Counted from the first letter of the stretch, positions 11,567-23,199 are shown. The stretch: DNA of 64,000 nt from Delphinapterus leucas (GCF_002288925.2 NW_022098093.1:935266-999265); one strand, 5' to 3'. Notes: a model not told the origin generated them from the letters alone. Program-made: numbers and translations.

Positions 11567-12400
11567 ATGAGAACACAGAGCAACACACAGCAGATTAAGG
11601 AGCAATGTAAAAACCCACCAGGCCAAACAAATGACAAGCAAACAGACAGTCTACCTGAAAAAGAATTCAGAGTAATGATAGTAAAGATGATCCAAAATCT
11701 TGGAAGTAGAATGGAGAAAATACAAGAAACATTTAACAAGGACCTAGAAGAACTAAACAGCAAACAAAAAATGATGAACAACAAAATAAATGAAATTAAA
11801 AATTCTCTAGAAGGAATCAATAGCAGAATAACTGAGGCAGAAGAACAGATAAGTGACCTGGAAGATAAAATAGTGGAAATAACTACTGCAGAGCAGAAGA
11901 AAGAAAAAAGAATGAAAAGAACTGAGGACAGTCTCAGAGACCTCTGGGACAACATTATACACACCAATATTCGAATTATAGGGGTCCCAGAAGAAGAGAG
12001 AAAGAAAGGGACTGAGAAAATATTTGAAGAGATTATAGTTGAAAATTTCCCTAATATGGGAAAGGAAATAGTTAATCAAGGGCAGGAAGCACAGAGAGTC
12101 CCAAACAGGATACTTTCAAGGAGAAACACGTCAAGACACATATTAATCAAACTATCAAAAATTAAATACAAAGAAAAAATATTAAAAGCAGCAAGGGAAA
12201 AGCAACAAATAACATACAAGGGAATCCCCATAAGGTTAATAGCTGATCTTTCAGCAGAAACTCTGCAAGCCAGAAGGGAGTGGCAGGACATATTTAAAGT
12301 GATAAAACGGAAAAAACTACAACCAAGATTACTCTACCCAGAAAGGATCTCATTCAGATTTGATGGAGAAATTAAAACATTTAGAGACAAACAAAGCTAA
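11567..12400 (+). pseudogene. L1 ORF1 (RNA-binding chaperone), C-terminus lost
   Basis: ORF1p is a trimeric RNA-binding protein that packages L1 RNA. The 277-residue frame shows a Lys/Glu-rich coiled coil with heptad pattern (about residues 45-115), an RRM-like part beginning at IRIIGVPEEE (about residue 136), and the C-terminal domain (RHILIKLSKIKYKEKILKAA, about 190-210, up to SFRFDGEIKTFRDKQ). Mammalian L1 ORF1 proteins run on for about another twenty or more residues; the sequence after the stop still shows that coding pattern in another frame, ending near 12457. So a one-base change near 12395 truncated it. The start ATG follows 'taagcaaa', as in other copies of this family. Confidence 0.85.
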
Positions 12401-12513
12401 CAGAATATATCACCACCAAACCAATTTTACAGCAAATGGTAAAGGTACTTCTCTAGGCAGAAACACAAGAGAAGGAAAAGACCTACAATAACAAACCCAA
12501 ATTAATTACGAAA

Positions 12514-15500
12514 ATGGTAATAGGAACACAAATATCAATAATTACCTTAAATGTAAATGGATTAAATGCTCCCACCAAAAGACACACACTGGCTGAACGG
12601 ATACAAAAACAAGACCCATATATATGCTGTCTACAAGAGACCCACTTCAGACCTAGAGACACATACAGACTGAAAGTGAGGGGATGAAAAAGATATTCCA
12701 TGAAAATGGAAATCAAAAGAAAGCTGGAGTAGCACTTCTCATAACAGACAAAAAAGACTTTAAAACAAAGACTATTACAAGAGACAAAGAAGGACACTAC
12801 ATAATGATCAAGGGATCCATCCAAAAAGAAGATATAACAATTGTAAATATTTATGTACCCAACACAGGAGCACCTCAATACATAAGGCAAATGCTAACAG
12901 CCATGAAAGAGGAAATCTACAGTAACACAGTCATAGTAGGGGACTTTAACACCCTATGTTCACCAACGGACAGATCTTCCAAAATGAAAATAAATAACAA
13001 AACACAAGCTTTAAATGAAACATTAAACAAGATGGACTTAATTGATATTTACAGGACAGTCCATCCAAAAACAAGAGAATACACTTTCTTCTCAGGTGCT
13101 CATGGAACATTCTACAGGATAGATCATACCTTGGGTCAAAAATCAAGCCTTGGTAAATTTAAGATAATTGAAATCGTATCAAGTAACTTTTCCAACCACA
13201 ACGCTATGAGACTAGATATCAATTACAGGAAAAAAATCTGTAAAAATTACAAATACGTGGAGGCTAAACAAAACACTACTTAATAACCAGGAGATCACCG
13301 AAGAAATCAAAGAGGAAATCAAAAAATACCTAGAAACGAATGACAATGAAAACACGACGACCCAAAACCTAGGGGATGCAGCAAAAGCAGTTCAAAGAGG
13401 GAAGTTTATAACAATATAATCCTACCTTAAGAAACAAGAAACATCTGAAATATACAACCTAACCTTATTACACCTAAAGTAATTAGAGAAAGAAGAACAA
13501 AAAAACCCTAAAGTTAGCAGAGGATAGAAATCATAAAGATCAGATCAGAAATAAAAAAAGAAATGAAGGAGGGCTTCCCTGGTGGTGCAGTGGTTGAGAG
13601 TCCGCTTGCCGATGCAGGGGACATGGGTTCGTGCCCCAGTCCGGGAAGATCCCACGTGCCGCAGAGCAGCTGGACCCGTCAGCCATGGCCGCTGAGCCTG
13701 CGTGTCCGGAGCCTGTGCTCCGCAACGGGAGAGGCCACAACAGTGAGAGGCCTGTGTACCGCCAAAAACACACACAAAAAAAGGGAATGAAGTAAACAAT
13801 ACCAAAGATCAATAAAACTAAAAGCTGGTTCTTTGAGAAGATAAACAAAATTGATAAACCATTAGCCAAACTCATCAAGAAAAAAAGGGAGAAGACTCAA
13901 ATCAATAGAATTAGAAATGAAAAAGGAGAAGTAACAACTGACATTGCAGAAATACAAAGTATCGTGAGAGATTACTACAAGCAATTCTATGCCAACAAAA
14001 TGGACACCCTGGAAGAAATGGACAAATTCTTAGGAAAGCACAACCTTCCCGAACTGCGCCAGGAAGAAATAGCAAATATAAACAGACAGATCACAAGCAC
14101 TGAAATTGAAACTGTGATTAAAAATCTTTCAACAAACAAAACGCCAGGACCAGATGGCTTCACAGGCAAATTCTATCAACATTTACAGAAGAGCTAACAC
14201 CTAACCTTCTCAAAGTCTTCCAAAATATAGTAGAGGGAGGAACACTCCCAAACTCATTTTACAACGCCACCATGACACTAATACCAAAACCAGACAAAGA
14301 TGTCACAAAGAAAGAAAACTACCAGCCAATATCACTGATGAGCATAGATGCAAAAACCCTCAACAAAATACTAGTAAACAGAATCCAACAGCACATTAAA
14401 AGGATCATACACCATGATCAAGTGGGTTTTATCCCAGGATTGCAAGGATTCTTCAATATAAGCAAATCAATCAATGTGATACACCATATTAACCCATTGA
14501 AGAATAAAAACCATATGATCATCTCAATCGATGCAGAGAAAGCTTTTGACAAAATTCAACCCCCATTTATGATAAAAAAAACCTCCAGAAAGTAGGCATA
14601 GAGGGAACTTACCTCAAGATAATAAAGGCCATATATATGACAAACCCACAGCCAACATCATCCTCAATGGTGAAAAACTGAAACCATTCCCACTAATATC
14701 AGGAACAAGACAATGTTGCCCACTCTCACCACTATTATTCAACATAGTTTTGGAAGTTGCAGCCACAGCAATCAGACAAGAAAAAGAAATCAGAAAAGAA
14801 GAATGAAGGCTGTCACTGTTTGCAGATGACATGACACTACACATAGAGAATCATAAATATGGTACCAGAAACCTACTAGAGCTAATCAATGAATATGGTA
14901 GGGTGGCAGGACACAAAATTAATGCACAGAAATCTCTTGCATTCCTATCTACTAATGATGAAAAATCTGAAAATGAAATTAAGGAAACACTCCCATTTAC
15001 CACTGCAACAAAAAGAATAAAATACCTAGGAATAAAGCTAGCTAAGGTGACAAAATACCTGTATGCAGAAATGTATAAGGCACTGATGAAAGAAATTAAA
15101 GATGATATAAACAGATGGAGAAATATAACATGATCTTGGATCAGAAGAGTCAGTATTGTGAAAATGACTATACTACCCAAAGCAATGTACAGACTCAGTG
15201 CAATCCCTATCAAACTATGAATGGCATATTTCACAGAACTAGAACAAAAAATTTTACATTTGTATGGAAACACAAAAGACCCCGAATAGACAAAACAATC
15301 TTGAGAAAGAAAAATGGAGCTGGAGGAATCAGGCTCCCTAACTTCAGACTACACTACAAAGCTACAGTAATCAAGACAGTATGGTACTGGCACAAAAAGA
15401 GAAATATAGATCAGTGGAACAGGATAGAAAGCCCAGAGATAAACTCATGCACATATGGTCAACCTATCTTTGATAAAGGAGGCAAGAATATACAATGGAG

Positions 15501-16540
15501 AAAAGACAACCTCTTCAATAAGTGGTGCTGGAAAAACTGGACAGCTACCGGTAAAAGAATGAAATTAGAACACTTCCTAACACCATAAACAAAAATAAAC
15601 TCAAAATGGATTAAAGAGCTAAATGTAAGGTCAGCCACTATAAAACTCTTAGAGGAAAACATAGGCAGAATACTCTATAACATAAATCACAGCAAGATCC
15701 TTTATGACCCACCTCCTAGAGAATGGAAATAAAAACAAAAATAAACAAATGGGACCTAATGAAACTTAAAAACTTTTGCACAGCAAAGGAAACCATAAAC
15801 AAGATGAAAAGACAACACTCAGAATGGGAGAAAATATTTGCTAATGAAGCAACTGACGAAGGATTAATGTCCAAAATTAACAAGCAGCTCATGCAGCTCA
15901 ATATCAAACAAACAAACAACCCAATCCAAAACTGGGCTGAAAGCCCAAATAAACATTTCTCCAAAGAAGATATACAGATTGCCAACAAACACATGAAAGA
16001 ATGCTCAACATCATTAATCATTAGAGAAATACAAATCAAAACTACAATGAGATATCATCTCACACCATTCAGAATGGCCATCATCAAAATATCTACAAAC
16101 AATAAATGCTGGAGAGGGTGTGGAGAAAAGGGAACCCTCTTGCACTGTTGGTGGGAATGTAAATTGATACAGCCACTATGTAGAACAGTATGGAGGTGCC
16201 TTAAAAAACTAAAAATAGAGCTACCATATGACCCAGCATTCCCACTACTGGGCCTATAGCCTGAGAAAACCATAATTCAAAAAGAGTCATGTACCACAAT
16301 GTTCACTGCAGCTCTATTTACAATAGCCAGGACATGGAAGCAACCTAAGTGTCCATCAGCAGATGAATGGATAAAGAAGATGTGGCACATATATACAATG
16401 GAATATTGTTCAGCCATAAAAAGAAACGAAACTGAGTTTTTTGTAGTGAGGTGGATGGACGTAGAGTCTGTCATACAGTGAAGTAAGTCAGAAAGAGAAA
16501 AACAAATACTGTATGCTAATACATATATATGGAATTTAAG
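12514..16540 (+). pseudogene. L1 ORF2 (endonuclease and reverse transcriptase), broken
   Basis: ORF2p nicks DNA and copies RNA into it. The frame opens at 12514 (ITLNVNGLNAPTKRH, then QETHF) and stops at 12685 after a one-base loss in an A run. It goes on in another frame through the endonuclease (VGDFN near residue 90 of that stretch), where the conserved SDH motif reads SNH in SSNFSNHNAMRL, a probable loss of a catalytic residue. A CHR-2 SINE interrupts it at 13569. The reverse transcriptase follows in pieces: NKTPGPDGF near 14130, [18 protein letters not shown] near 14320, and the catalytic FADD at 14819-14830. There is a deletion near 14575. The C-terminal part runs to about 16540 with a Cys-rich segment ([11 protein letters not shown]) near 16130. 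At least five separate stretches: non-functional. Confidence 0.9.
13569..13775 (+). mobile_element. CHR-2 type SINE inside L1 ORF2
   Basis: Starts 'gggcttccctggtggtgcag', with box A 'tggtgcagtgg', box B 'gggttcgtgcc' and a CA/A-rich tail. Target duplication aaaaaaagaaatgaag (13553-13568) and aaaaaaagggaatgaag (13776-13792). It landed after the L1 did, so it is younger than the L1 insertion. Confidence 0.93.
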
Positions 16541-16930
16541 GGAAAAAAATGGTCATGAAGAACCTAGGGGCAGGACGGGAATAAAGATGCAGACCTAGTA
16601 GAGAATGGATTTGAAGACACGGGGAGGGGGAAGGGTGAGCTGGGACAAAGTGAGAGAGTAGCATGGACATATATACACTACCAAATTTTAAAAAGATAGC
16701 TAGTGGGAAGCAGCTGCTTAGCACAGGGAGATCAGCTCGGTGCTTTGGGACCACCTAGAGGGGTGGGATGGGGAGGGTGGGAGGGAGGGAGACACAAGAG
16801 GGAAGAGATATGGGGATATATGTATATGTATAGCTGATTCACTTTGTTATAAAGCAGAAACTAACACACCATTGTAAAGCAGTTATACTCCAAAAAGATG
16901 TTAAAAAATAAAAATAAATAAAAAATTTTT

Positions 16931-17264
16931 TAAATGAATGCTTAGGGAAAAGAATGGATGAACCCATAGAGAATTTTAACAAGGACCTAGAAAATACAAA
17001 ATAGAACCAGTCACCACTGAAGAATACAATAAATGCAGGAATTTACACTAGAAGGAATTAACAGCAGACTATGTGCTACAGAAGTACATGTACGTGATCT
17101 GGTAGACAGAATAATGGACATCACTCAATCAGAAAAACAACAACAAAAATTTAACAAATGAGAACAGTTTAAGGGACCTTCAAGATAACATCAAGTATTC
17201 CAGCATTCATAGTATAGGGGTCCCAGAAGGGGAAGAGAGAGAAAAAGGGGATGAAAATATTTTC
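16931..17264 (+). mobile_element. Host LINE-1 continued: middle of ORF1
   Basis: This takes up the older L1 ORF1 exactly where it was cut near 9514: 'agaatggatgaacccataga', a coiled-coil coding part, then 'ggggtcccagaaggggaaga' (the GVPEGEE motif). Stops and small deletions break it. Near 17264 the sequence jumps straight to ORF2, so several kilobases of the host L1 are missing here. Confidence 0.8.
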
Positions 17265-17503
17265 ACTAAAACCAGGAACAAGACAGAGATGCCAACTTTC
17301 GCCACTTCTATTTAACATAGTGTTGGAAGTCCTAAACACAGCAATCATATAAGAAAAAGAAATATAAGGAATCCAAATTTCAAGGGAAGTAAAACTCACT
17401 ACTTGCTGATGACATGATACTATACATAGAAATCCCTAAAGTCAAAAACTATTAGAATTCATAAATAAATTCAGTTAAGTTGCAGGATACAAGATCAATA
17501 TTC
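17265..17503 (+). mobile_element. Host LINE-1 continued: ORF2 RT fragment
   Basis: After a deletion the sequence is in the reverse transcriptase: 'aggaacaagacagagatgcc' (the GTRQG-type region) and 'cttgctgatgacatgatact' (the ADDM of the catalytic centre, near 17402). It ends at 'gatcaatattca', where another insertion begins, and resumes at 18564. Confidence 0.8.
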
Positions 17504-17625
17504 ATGCTGGTGTGATGAATTGGGAGATTGGGATTGACATGTATACAGTGATGTGTATAAAATGGATGAGTAATAAGAACCTGCTGTATAAAAAAATAAA
17601 TAAGATAAAATTCAAAAGAAAAGAG
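17504..17625 (+). mobile_element. Short L1 3' UTR fragment
   Basis: Contains 'gggagattgggattgacatg' and 'taagaacctgctgtataaaa' with an A-rich, AATAAATAA-like end. The same 'gggattgacatgtaca' block lies in the L1 3' UTR at 21150, so it is an L1 tail without the ORFs. Confidence 0.65.
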
Positions 17626-18563
17626 AAGAATGAGAGAAAATATTTGCAAATGATATATCTGGTTAGGGATTAATATTCAGAATGTGTAAAGAACTCCTAC
17701 AACTCAACAACAAAGAACCAACTTTTATAGAAAGAACCAACTTGAACAGACATTTCTCCAAAGAAGATATACAGATGGCTAATAAGCACATGAAAAGATG
17801 TTCAACATCATTAATCATTAGGGAAATGCAAATCAAAACTACAATGATACTGCTTCACACCCATTAGGATGGCCAAAAAAAGCAGAAAATAACAAAGTGT
17901 TGGTGAGGATGTGGAGAAATTGGAACCCTTCTGCATTGCTGATGGGAATGTAAACAGGTACAGCTGCTGTGGAAAACAGTTTGATGGTTCATCAAAAAGT
18001 TAAACATAGAATATGATCCAAAATCCCACTTCTAGGTCTCTACCCAAATGAATGGAAAGCAGGGACTCAAACAGACACTGCAACACCACTGTTCATAGCA
18101 ACATTATTAACAATAGCCAAAAGGTGAAAACAGCCCAAATGTCCATTGGTGGATGAAGGATAAACAAAATGTGGTAAATCCATACAATGAAAACTTATTC
18201 ACCTTTAAACAGGAATGAAATTCTAATACATGCTGCAACATGGATGAACATTGAAAACATTATGCTAAGTGAAAGAAGCCAGACACAAAAGGACTAGTAT
18301 TGTGTGATTCCACTTAATATGAGGTGCCTAGACTAGGCAAATTCATAGACACAGGAGGTAGAATGGTGGTTGCCAGGGGCTGGAGGAAAGGCAGGGAATG
18401 AGGAGTTACTAATAGGTACAGACTTTCACTTTGGGGTGATGCAAAGCTCTAGAGATGGACTGTGGTAATGGTTGCATAACAATGTGAATATACTTAATTG
18501 TACAATTTGAAAATGGTTAAACTGGTTAAAAAAAAAAAAGAAAAAAGGAAAGAAAGAAAAAGA
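17626..18563 (+). mobile_element. Old L1M-type LINE-1, ORF2 end and 3' UTR
   Basis: Starts in ORF2 ('gagaaaatatttgcaaatga'), keeps 'catttctccaaagaagatat' and 'ggaaatgcaaatcaaaacta', and has a 3' UTR unlike the other L1s in the window ('gttgccaggggctggagg', 'tggttgcataacaatgtgaa'), ending in A-rich sequence at 18529-18560. Together with the preceding fragment it lies between two copies of aatattca (17496-17503 and 18567-18574). Confidence 0.75.
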
Positions 18564-20043
18564 ATAATATTCAGAAATCTGTTGCTTTTCTATGCACTAA
18601 TAATGAACTATCAGAAAGAGAAAGCAAGAAAACAATCCCATTTACAATTGCATCAAAAAGAAAAAAATACCTAGGAATAAACTTAACTGGAGGTGAAAGA
18701 TCTATACTGTAAAAACTATAAGACACTGATGAAGGAAATTGAGGATGCTAAAGAGAAATGGAAAAATACCCAGTGTTCATCCATGAGAAGAATTAATATT
18801 GTTAAAATGTCCATTGCAATCATAGCAATCTGCAGATTTAATGTAATCCCTATCAAATTACCCATGACGTTTTTCACAGAACTAGAACAAATAATTTTAA
18901 AATTTGTATAGAAACACAAAAGACCCTGAATAGCCGAAACAACCTTGAGAAAGAAGAAGAGAGCTGGAGGAATCACACTCCCTGACTTCAGACTATATTA
19001 CAAAGCTACAGTCATCAAAACAGTATGGTACTGGCACAAAAACAGTCATATAGATCAACAGAACAGGATAGAAAGCCCAGAAATAAACCCACGCACTTAT
19101 GGTCAATTAATCTATGACAAAAGAGGCAAATATACACTGGAGAAAAGACAGTCTCTTCAATAAGTGGTGCTGGGAAAACTGCACAGCTACACATAAAAGA
19201 GTGAAATTAGAACACTCTCTAATACCATATACAAAAGTAAACTCAAAATGGATTAAACACCTAAATGTAAGACCTGAAACCATAAAGCTCCTAGAGGAAA
19301 ACAGAGGCAGAACACCCTTTGACATAAATTACAGCAATAGTTTTCTGGATCTGTCTCCTAAAGTAAAAGATTAAAAAAAGCAAAAATAAGCAAATGAGAC
19401 CTAATCAAACTAAAAGCTTTTTCACAGCAAAAGAAACCATCAACAAAATGAAAAGACAACCTACTGAATGGGAGAAAATATATGCAAATGATATGACTGA
19501 TAAGGGATTAATATCCAACATATATAAACAGCTCATACAACTCAACATGAAGAAAGCAAACAACCTGATTCAATAATAGGCAGAAAAACTGAATAGATAG
19601 TTTTCCAAAGAGGAAATGCAGATGGCCAACAGGCACATGAAAAGATGCTGAACATCACTAATCATCACAGAAATGCAAATCAAAACCACACTGAGATATC
19701 ACCTCACACCTGTCAGAAAGGTTACCATCAAAAAGACCACACATAGCAAATGTTGGCAAGGATATGGAGAAAAGGGAACCCTCGTACGCTGTTAGTGGGA
19801 ATGAAAATTCGTGCATCCACTGTGGAAGACTGTATGGGGGTTTCTCAAAAAACTAAAAATAGAACGACCAAATGACCCAGCAATTCCACTCCTGGGTGTA
19901 TATCCAAAAAAAACTCCAAAACATTAATTTGAAAAGATACATGCACCCCAGTGTTCATAGAAGCATTACTTACAATTGCCAAGATGTAGAAACAACCTGT
20001 GTCCATCAACAGATGAATGAATAAAGAGGATGTGGTATACATA

Positions 20044-20084
<41 letters not shown>

Positions 20085-20466
20085 GGAATACTACTCAGCC
20101 ATTAAAAAGGACGAAATTTTGCCACTTGCAGCAACATGCGTGGACTTGGAGGGCATTATGCTAAGTGAAACAAGTCAGAAAAAGATAAATACTGTATGAT
20201 ATCACTTACATGTGGAATCTAAAAGATATGTGGAATCTAAAAATACAACAAAGTAGTGAACATGATATTAAAGAACCAGAATCACAGATATAGAGAACAA
20301 ACTAGTGCTTACCAGTGGGGAGAGGAAGGGGGCAATATAGGGGTGGCAGAGGGAGAGGTACAAACTATTGGGTATAAGATAGGCTCAAGGATGTATTGTA
20401 CAACACAGGTAATATAGCCAATATTTTGTAATAACTGTAAATGAAAAGTAACCTTTAAAGTTGTAT
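18564..20466 (+). mobile_element. Host LINE-1 continued: ORF2 C-terminal part and 3' UTR
   Basis: Resumes at 'cagaaatctgttgcttttct' and continues through the ORF2 connection and C-terminal part ([14 protein letters not shown], 'actacaatggtggtact'-type sequence, then 'gtatggtactggcacaaaaa') with many stops. Contains a CA microsatellite. The 3' UTR runs to about 20466 ('ataatatagccaatattttg'-like block) and its A tail is found after the next L1, at 21400-21410. Confidence 0.8.
20045..20082 (+). repeat. (CA)19 microsatellite
   Basis: Nineteen CA units inside the host L1, in the place where this L1 normally has a short 'catatata' run. Likely length-polymorphic. Confidence 0.95.
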
Positions 20467-21388
20467 ATAAAAAACTAAAAATCGAGCTACCATATGATCC
20501 TGCAATCCCACTCCTGGGCATATATCCAGAGAAAAACATTGTCTGAAAGGATACATGCATCCCAGTGTTCACTGCAGCACTGTTTACAATAGGCAAGACA
20601 TGGAAGCAACCTAAATATCCATCGACAGAGGAATGGCTAAAGATGTGGTACATATATACAATGGAATATTATTCAGCCATTAAAAAGAATAATGAGGAGC
20701 TTCCCTGGTGGCGCAGTGGTTAAGACGCATGCTCCCAATGCAGAGGGCCCAGGTTCTATCCCTTGTTGGGGAACTGGATCCCACATGCATGCCACAACCA
20801 TGATCTGGCGTGCCACAGCTAGGGAGCCTGCGAGCCACAACTAAAGGAGTCCACCTGCCACAACTAAGGAGCCCACAAGCTGCAACTAAGACCTGGCGCA
20901 ACCAAATAAATAAATATTTTTTTAAAAAAGAATAATGCCATTTGCAGCAACATGGATGGACCTAGAGATCATCATACTGAGTGAAGTAAGTCAGACAGAG
21001 AAAGAGAAATATATGATATCACTTATACACGGAATTGAAAAAGAAATGATATGAATGAACTTATTTACAAAACAGAAACAGACTCACAGACTTAGAGAAC
21101 GAACTTATGGTTACCAGGGGGGAAGGGTGGAGGGAAGGGATAGTTAGGGAGTTTGGGATTGACATGTACACACTGCTATATTTAAAACGGATAACCAACA
21201 AGGACATACTGTATAGCACAGGGAACTCTGCTCAGTATTATGTAACAACCTAAATGGGAAAAGAATTTGAAAAAGAATATATACATGTGTATGTATAACT
21301 GGACCACTTTGCTGTACACCTGAAACTACCACAACATTGTTAATCAACTATACTCCAATATAAAATAAAAAGTTAAAAATTAAAAAAA
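20467..21388 (+). mobile_element. 5'-truncated LINE-1 in the host L1 tail
   Basis: Starts in late ORF2 ('aaaaatcgagctaccatatg'), goes through 'gtatatatccagag'-type and 'catggatggacctagagatc' sequence into a 3' UTR ('gtatagcacagggaactctg', 'gctgtacacctgaaactacc', 'ctatactccaatataaaata') and A-rich tail. Target duplication: taaagttgtat at 20456-20466 and taacgttgtag at 21389-21399. It carries a CHR-1 SINE. Confidence 0.85.
20695..20924 (+). mobile_element. CHR-1 type tRNA-derived SINE
   Basis: Begins 'gagcttccctggtggcgcag', box A 'tggcgcagtgg', box B near 'aggttctatcc'. Its 3' half has the repeated 'ccacaactaaggagcc' modules typical of CHR-1 and differs from the CHR-2 copies. Ends with AAATAAATAAAT and T/A runs. 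Exact target duplication aaaaagaataatg at 20682-20694 and 20925-20937. Confidence 0.9.
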
Positions 21389-21410
21389 TAACGTTGTAGA
21401 AAAAAAAAAA

Positions 21411-21615
21411 TCTAGTGCTGTACCAGGTCTTAGCACTCAATAAAAACTCTTTCCACTTCCATTTTTATTGGAATAAATAAATAGTAAAAAGGGGGGAAAG
21501 TGTCAGATTGGTTGGTTGGCTTGTCCTTTGTTCCTACAGCTAGCAAATGACAGAACTAAAATGAGAGCCTCTGAATCTCATCCAAGTGCTTTATCCACAT
21601 CACCAAAATGGCCTG
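21411..21615. repeat. MIR remnants on both strands
   Basis: About 21414-21460 looks like a MIR 3' end in + orientation ('tcttagcactcaataaaaac'). About 21525-21615 looks like a MIR in - orientation ('cctacagctagcaaatgaca', 'gagagcctctgaatctc'). Both are short and degraded. Confidence 0.45.
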
Positions 21616-22144
21616 GTTTCCTCGTGTTGGAATGGAATTTTACAAGTATTAGCCACGTGCTTGCCTAGAAAAACCACTATGTTCATCTCAATCTGCCATT
21701 TCCTTATCAGGACATAAACAGAAGAGACAATAGAAAGAGTAATGATTTCTTTTCCTCTCCAATACATAGTGCATCTGGAGGTGGATGTGCCATGAAGCTA
21801 ACAGAACTGAAGCTTTCAGTTCTCTCACTTTCCAGGGCCCTGGCAGTGTTCACTTGGTCATATGTTTTATAAAATTTATAAAATTGAATATTTGTGCATA
21901 TGTTTTCTTACATGTCTTCCAAAACTACATAAGCTCTGGGTTCCACAAAACCCTGATCTAGATACACAAAAGCCCCCATGTGTAGCCAATTCTATGAAAA
22001 TTCTGTTCCAATTTCAAAGAAAACATGATCTTAGCCAAACAACAAAGTCACTCTTTGATCCTTTTTTATCAATTATTTTGTAAAGTTTAAAAAGATTGTG
22101 ATCCCTAATAGATATCATGATCTCCTTAAGAACAGAGGATTCAA
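21616..22144. other. Unique DNA, nothing recognised
   Basis: Moderately AT-rich with no long frame and no repeat I can name. Confidence 0.45.
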
Positions 22145-22528
22145 CTTAGTTCAACAGCTACTTACTCTTCATCTGGAATTTCTTCCCCCAGGTACCCAAA
22201 TATCTAACCATCTTGCTCCATCATTTCATGCTATTCTCTGTCTAAACGTCATTTCATGGAGATTCCACCCTAAACACTGTATCTAAAGTAGCATACTCCC
22301 ACCCTGTGCTCTCACACTGTTTTAGTTTTTGTCATAGCACTTGTGACCATGGACATATTTCATATTATTTGTTACATGTGTATTATTTGTGTCCCACCCC
22401 TCTCCTATGGAAACTTTGTGAGAAGAGTCATCATGTTTTATTTTATTGATGTCCCATCAATGTCTAAAATAGTGGCTTTTACACTGTAGGCGATCAATAG
22501 AAAATTGTGCAGTGAATAAATATTTACA
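22145..22528 (+). mobile_element. LINE-2 3' end, sense
   Basis: Follows the L2 3' UTR: 'tcatttcatggagattccac', 'gtcatagcacttgtgacca', 'ctcctatggaaactttgtga', 'gcgatcaatagaaaattg' and the final 'gtgaataaa'. It meets an antisense L2 tail-to-tail at 22529. Confidence 0.75.
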
Positions 22529-22780
22529 GCACCCATGCCATGTCAGGACTGAGCAAAGCCCTGGGAATTCAGCAGTGAATGAGGCAGATAACTTATTATA
22601 GATGTTAATAAGTAATTACCCGTGCAATGAGTACTTCCAACTCAGAGTTACAGGTGCTAATGGAGTGTACTACAAGAGCACTGGCATAGCCTATCGGGTT
22701 AAGGAAGACCTCTCTGAGGTAGCGATGTTTATTTTATATGACTTCAGAGGCCTTTGTGCGGTCATTACATGCAAGGGAAA
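22529..22780 (-). mobile_element. LINE-2 3' end, antisense
   Basis: The + strand reads the complement of an L2 tail: 'tatttacagcacccatgcc', 'gggaattcagcagtgaatga', 'ggaagacctctctgaggtag'. Non-coding fossil. Confidence 0.7.
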
Positions 22781-23009
22781 GAAGACAAGGATGTTTTACT
22801 CCTTTTTCAACTCATTATAAGCAGAAACCTTCCTAGTATTGGAAAATGTCACCACACCAAACGAAATGTGCTACTTCTGTATAAACTGATTTTTCATATG
22901 ACAAGAAATAGTCAGACAAGCTGTCAGATCAGTTAATACAACAAATAAAGGGTTAGATTAGTTGAACTTGAATTTATCTACTAACTCAAGGAGACTATAA
23001 TTAATTACT

Positions 23010-23115
23010 TTATTCTTTCATTACATAAATATTTATTAAGCACCTACTTAATGTCAGGCATTGAAAAGCTGAAACTCAGAGTGTTGTCTCTGAGAATTTA
23101 GAGTATCCTAATTGG
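23010..23115 (-). mobile_element. LINE-2 3' fragment, antisense
   Basis: 'aaatatttattaagcaccta' and 'atgtcaggcattg' are the complement of the L2 3' end. Short. Confidence 0.6.
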
Positions 23116-23199
23116 GCTCATCTCTTGCTTTCCTGCTATATTTCAGTTCACAGACAACTGTCAGCTAATCTTCACAAATGTCAGTGCTCAAAATATTCA

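Larger units (their letters stand above)
9515..16930 (+). mobile_element. Nearly full-length younger LINE-1 (cetacean type)
   Basis: Complete structure in order: 5' end 'gcttcaagatggcagaagag' at 9522, a 5' UTR of about 2 kb, ORF1 (11567-12400), ORF2 (12514 to about 16540), a 3' UTR with the G-rich block near 16620 and 16740, and an A-rich tail to 16930. Target duplication: gaatgcta at 9500-9507 and gaatgctta at 16936-16944. It interrupts ORF1 of the host L1. ORF2 is broken by frameshifts, a substitution in the endonuclease motif, an internal deletion and a SINE, so it cannot move by itself. Only the 5' UTR could still act, as an RNA polymerase II promoter. Confidence 0.93.

Noticed and set aside
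20017..20199. Frame with a His-Thr repeat
   Set aside because: Translation of a CA microsatellite inside a dead L1.
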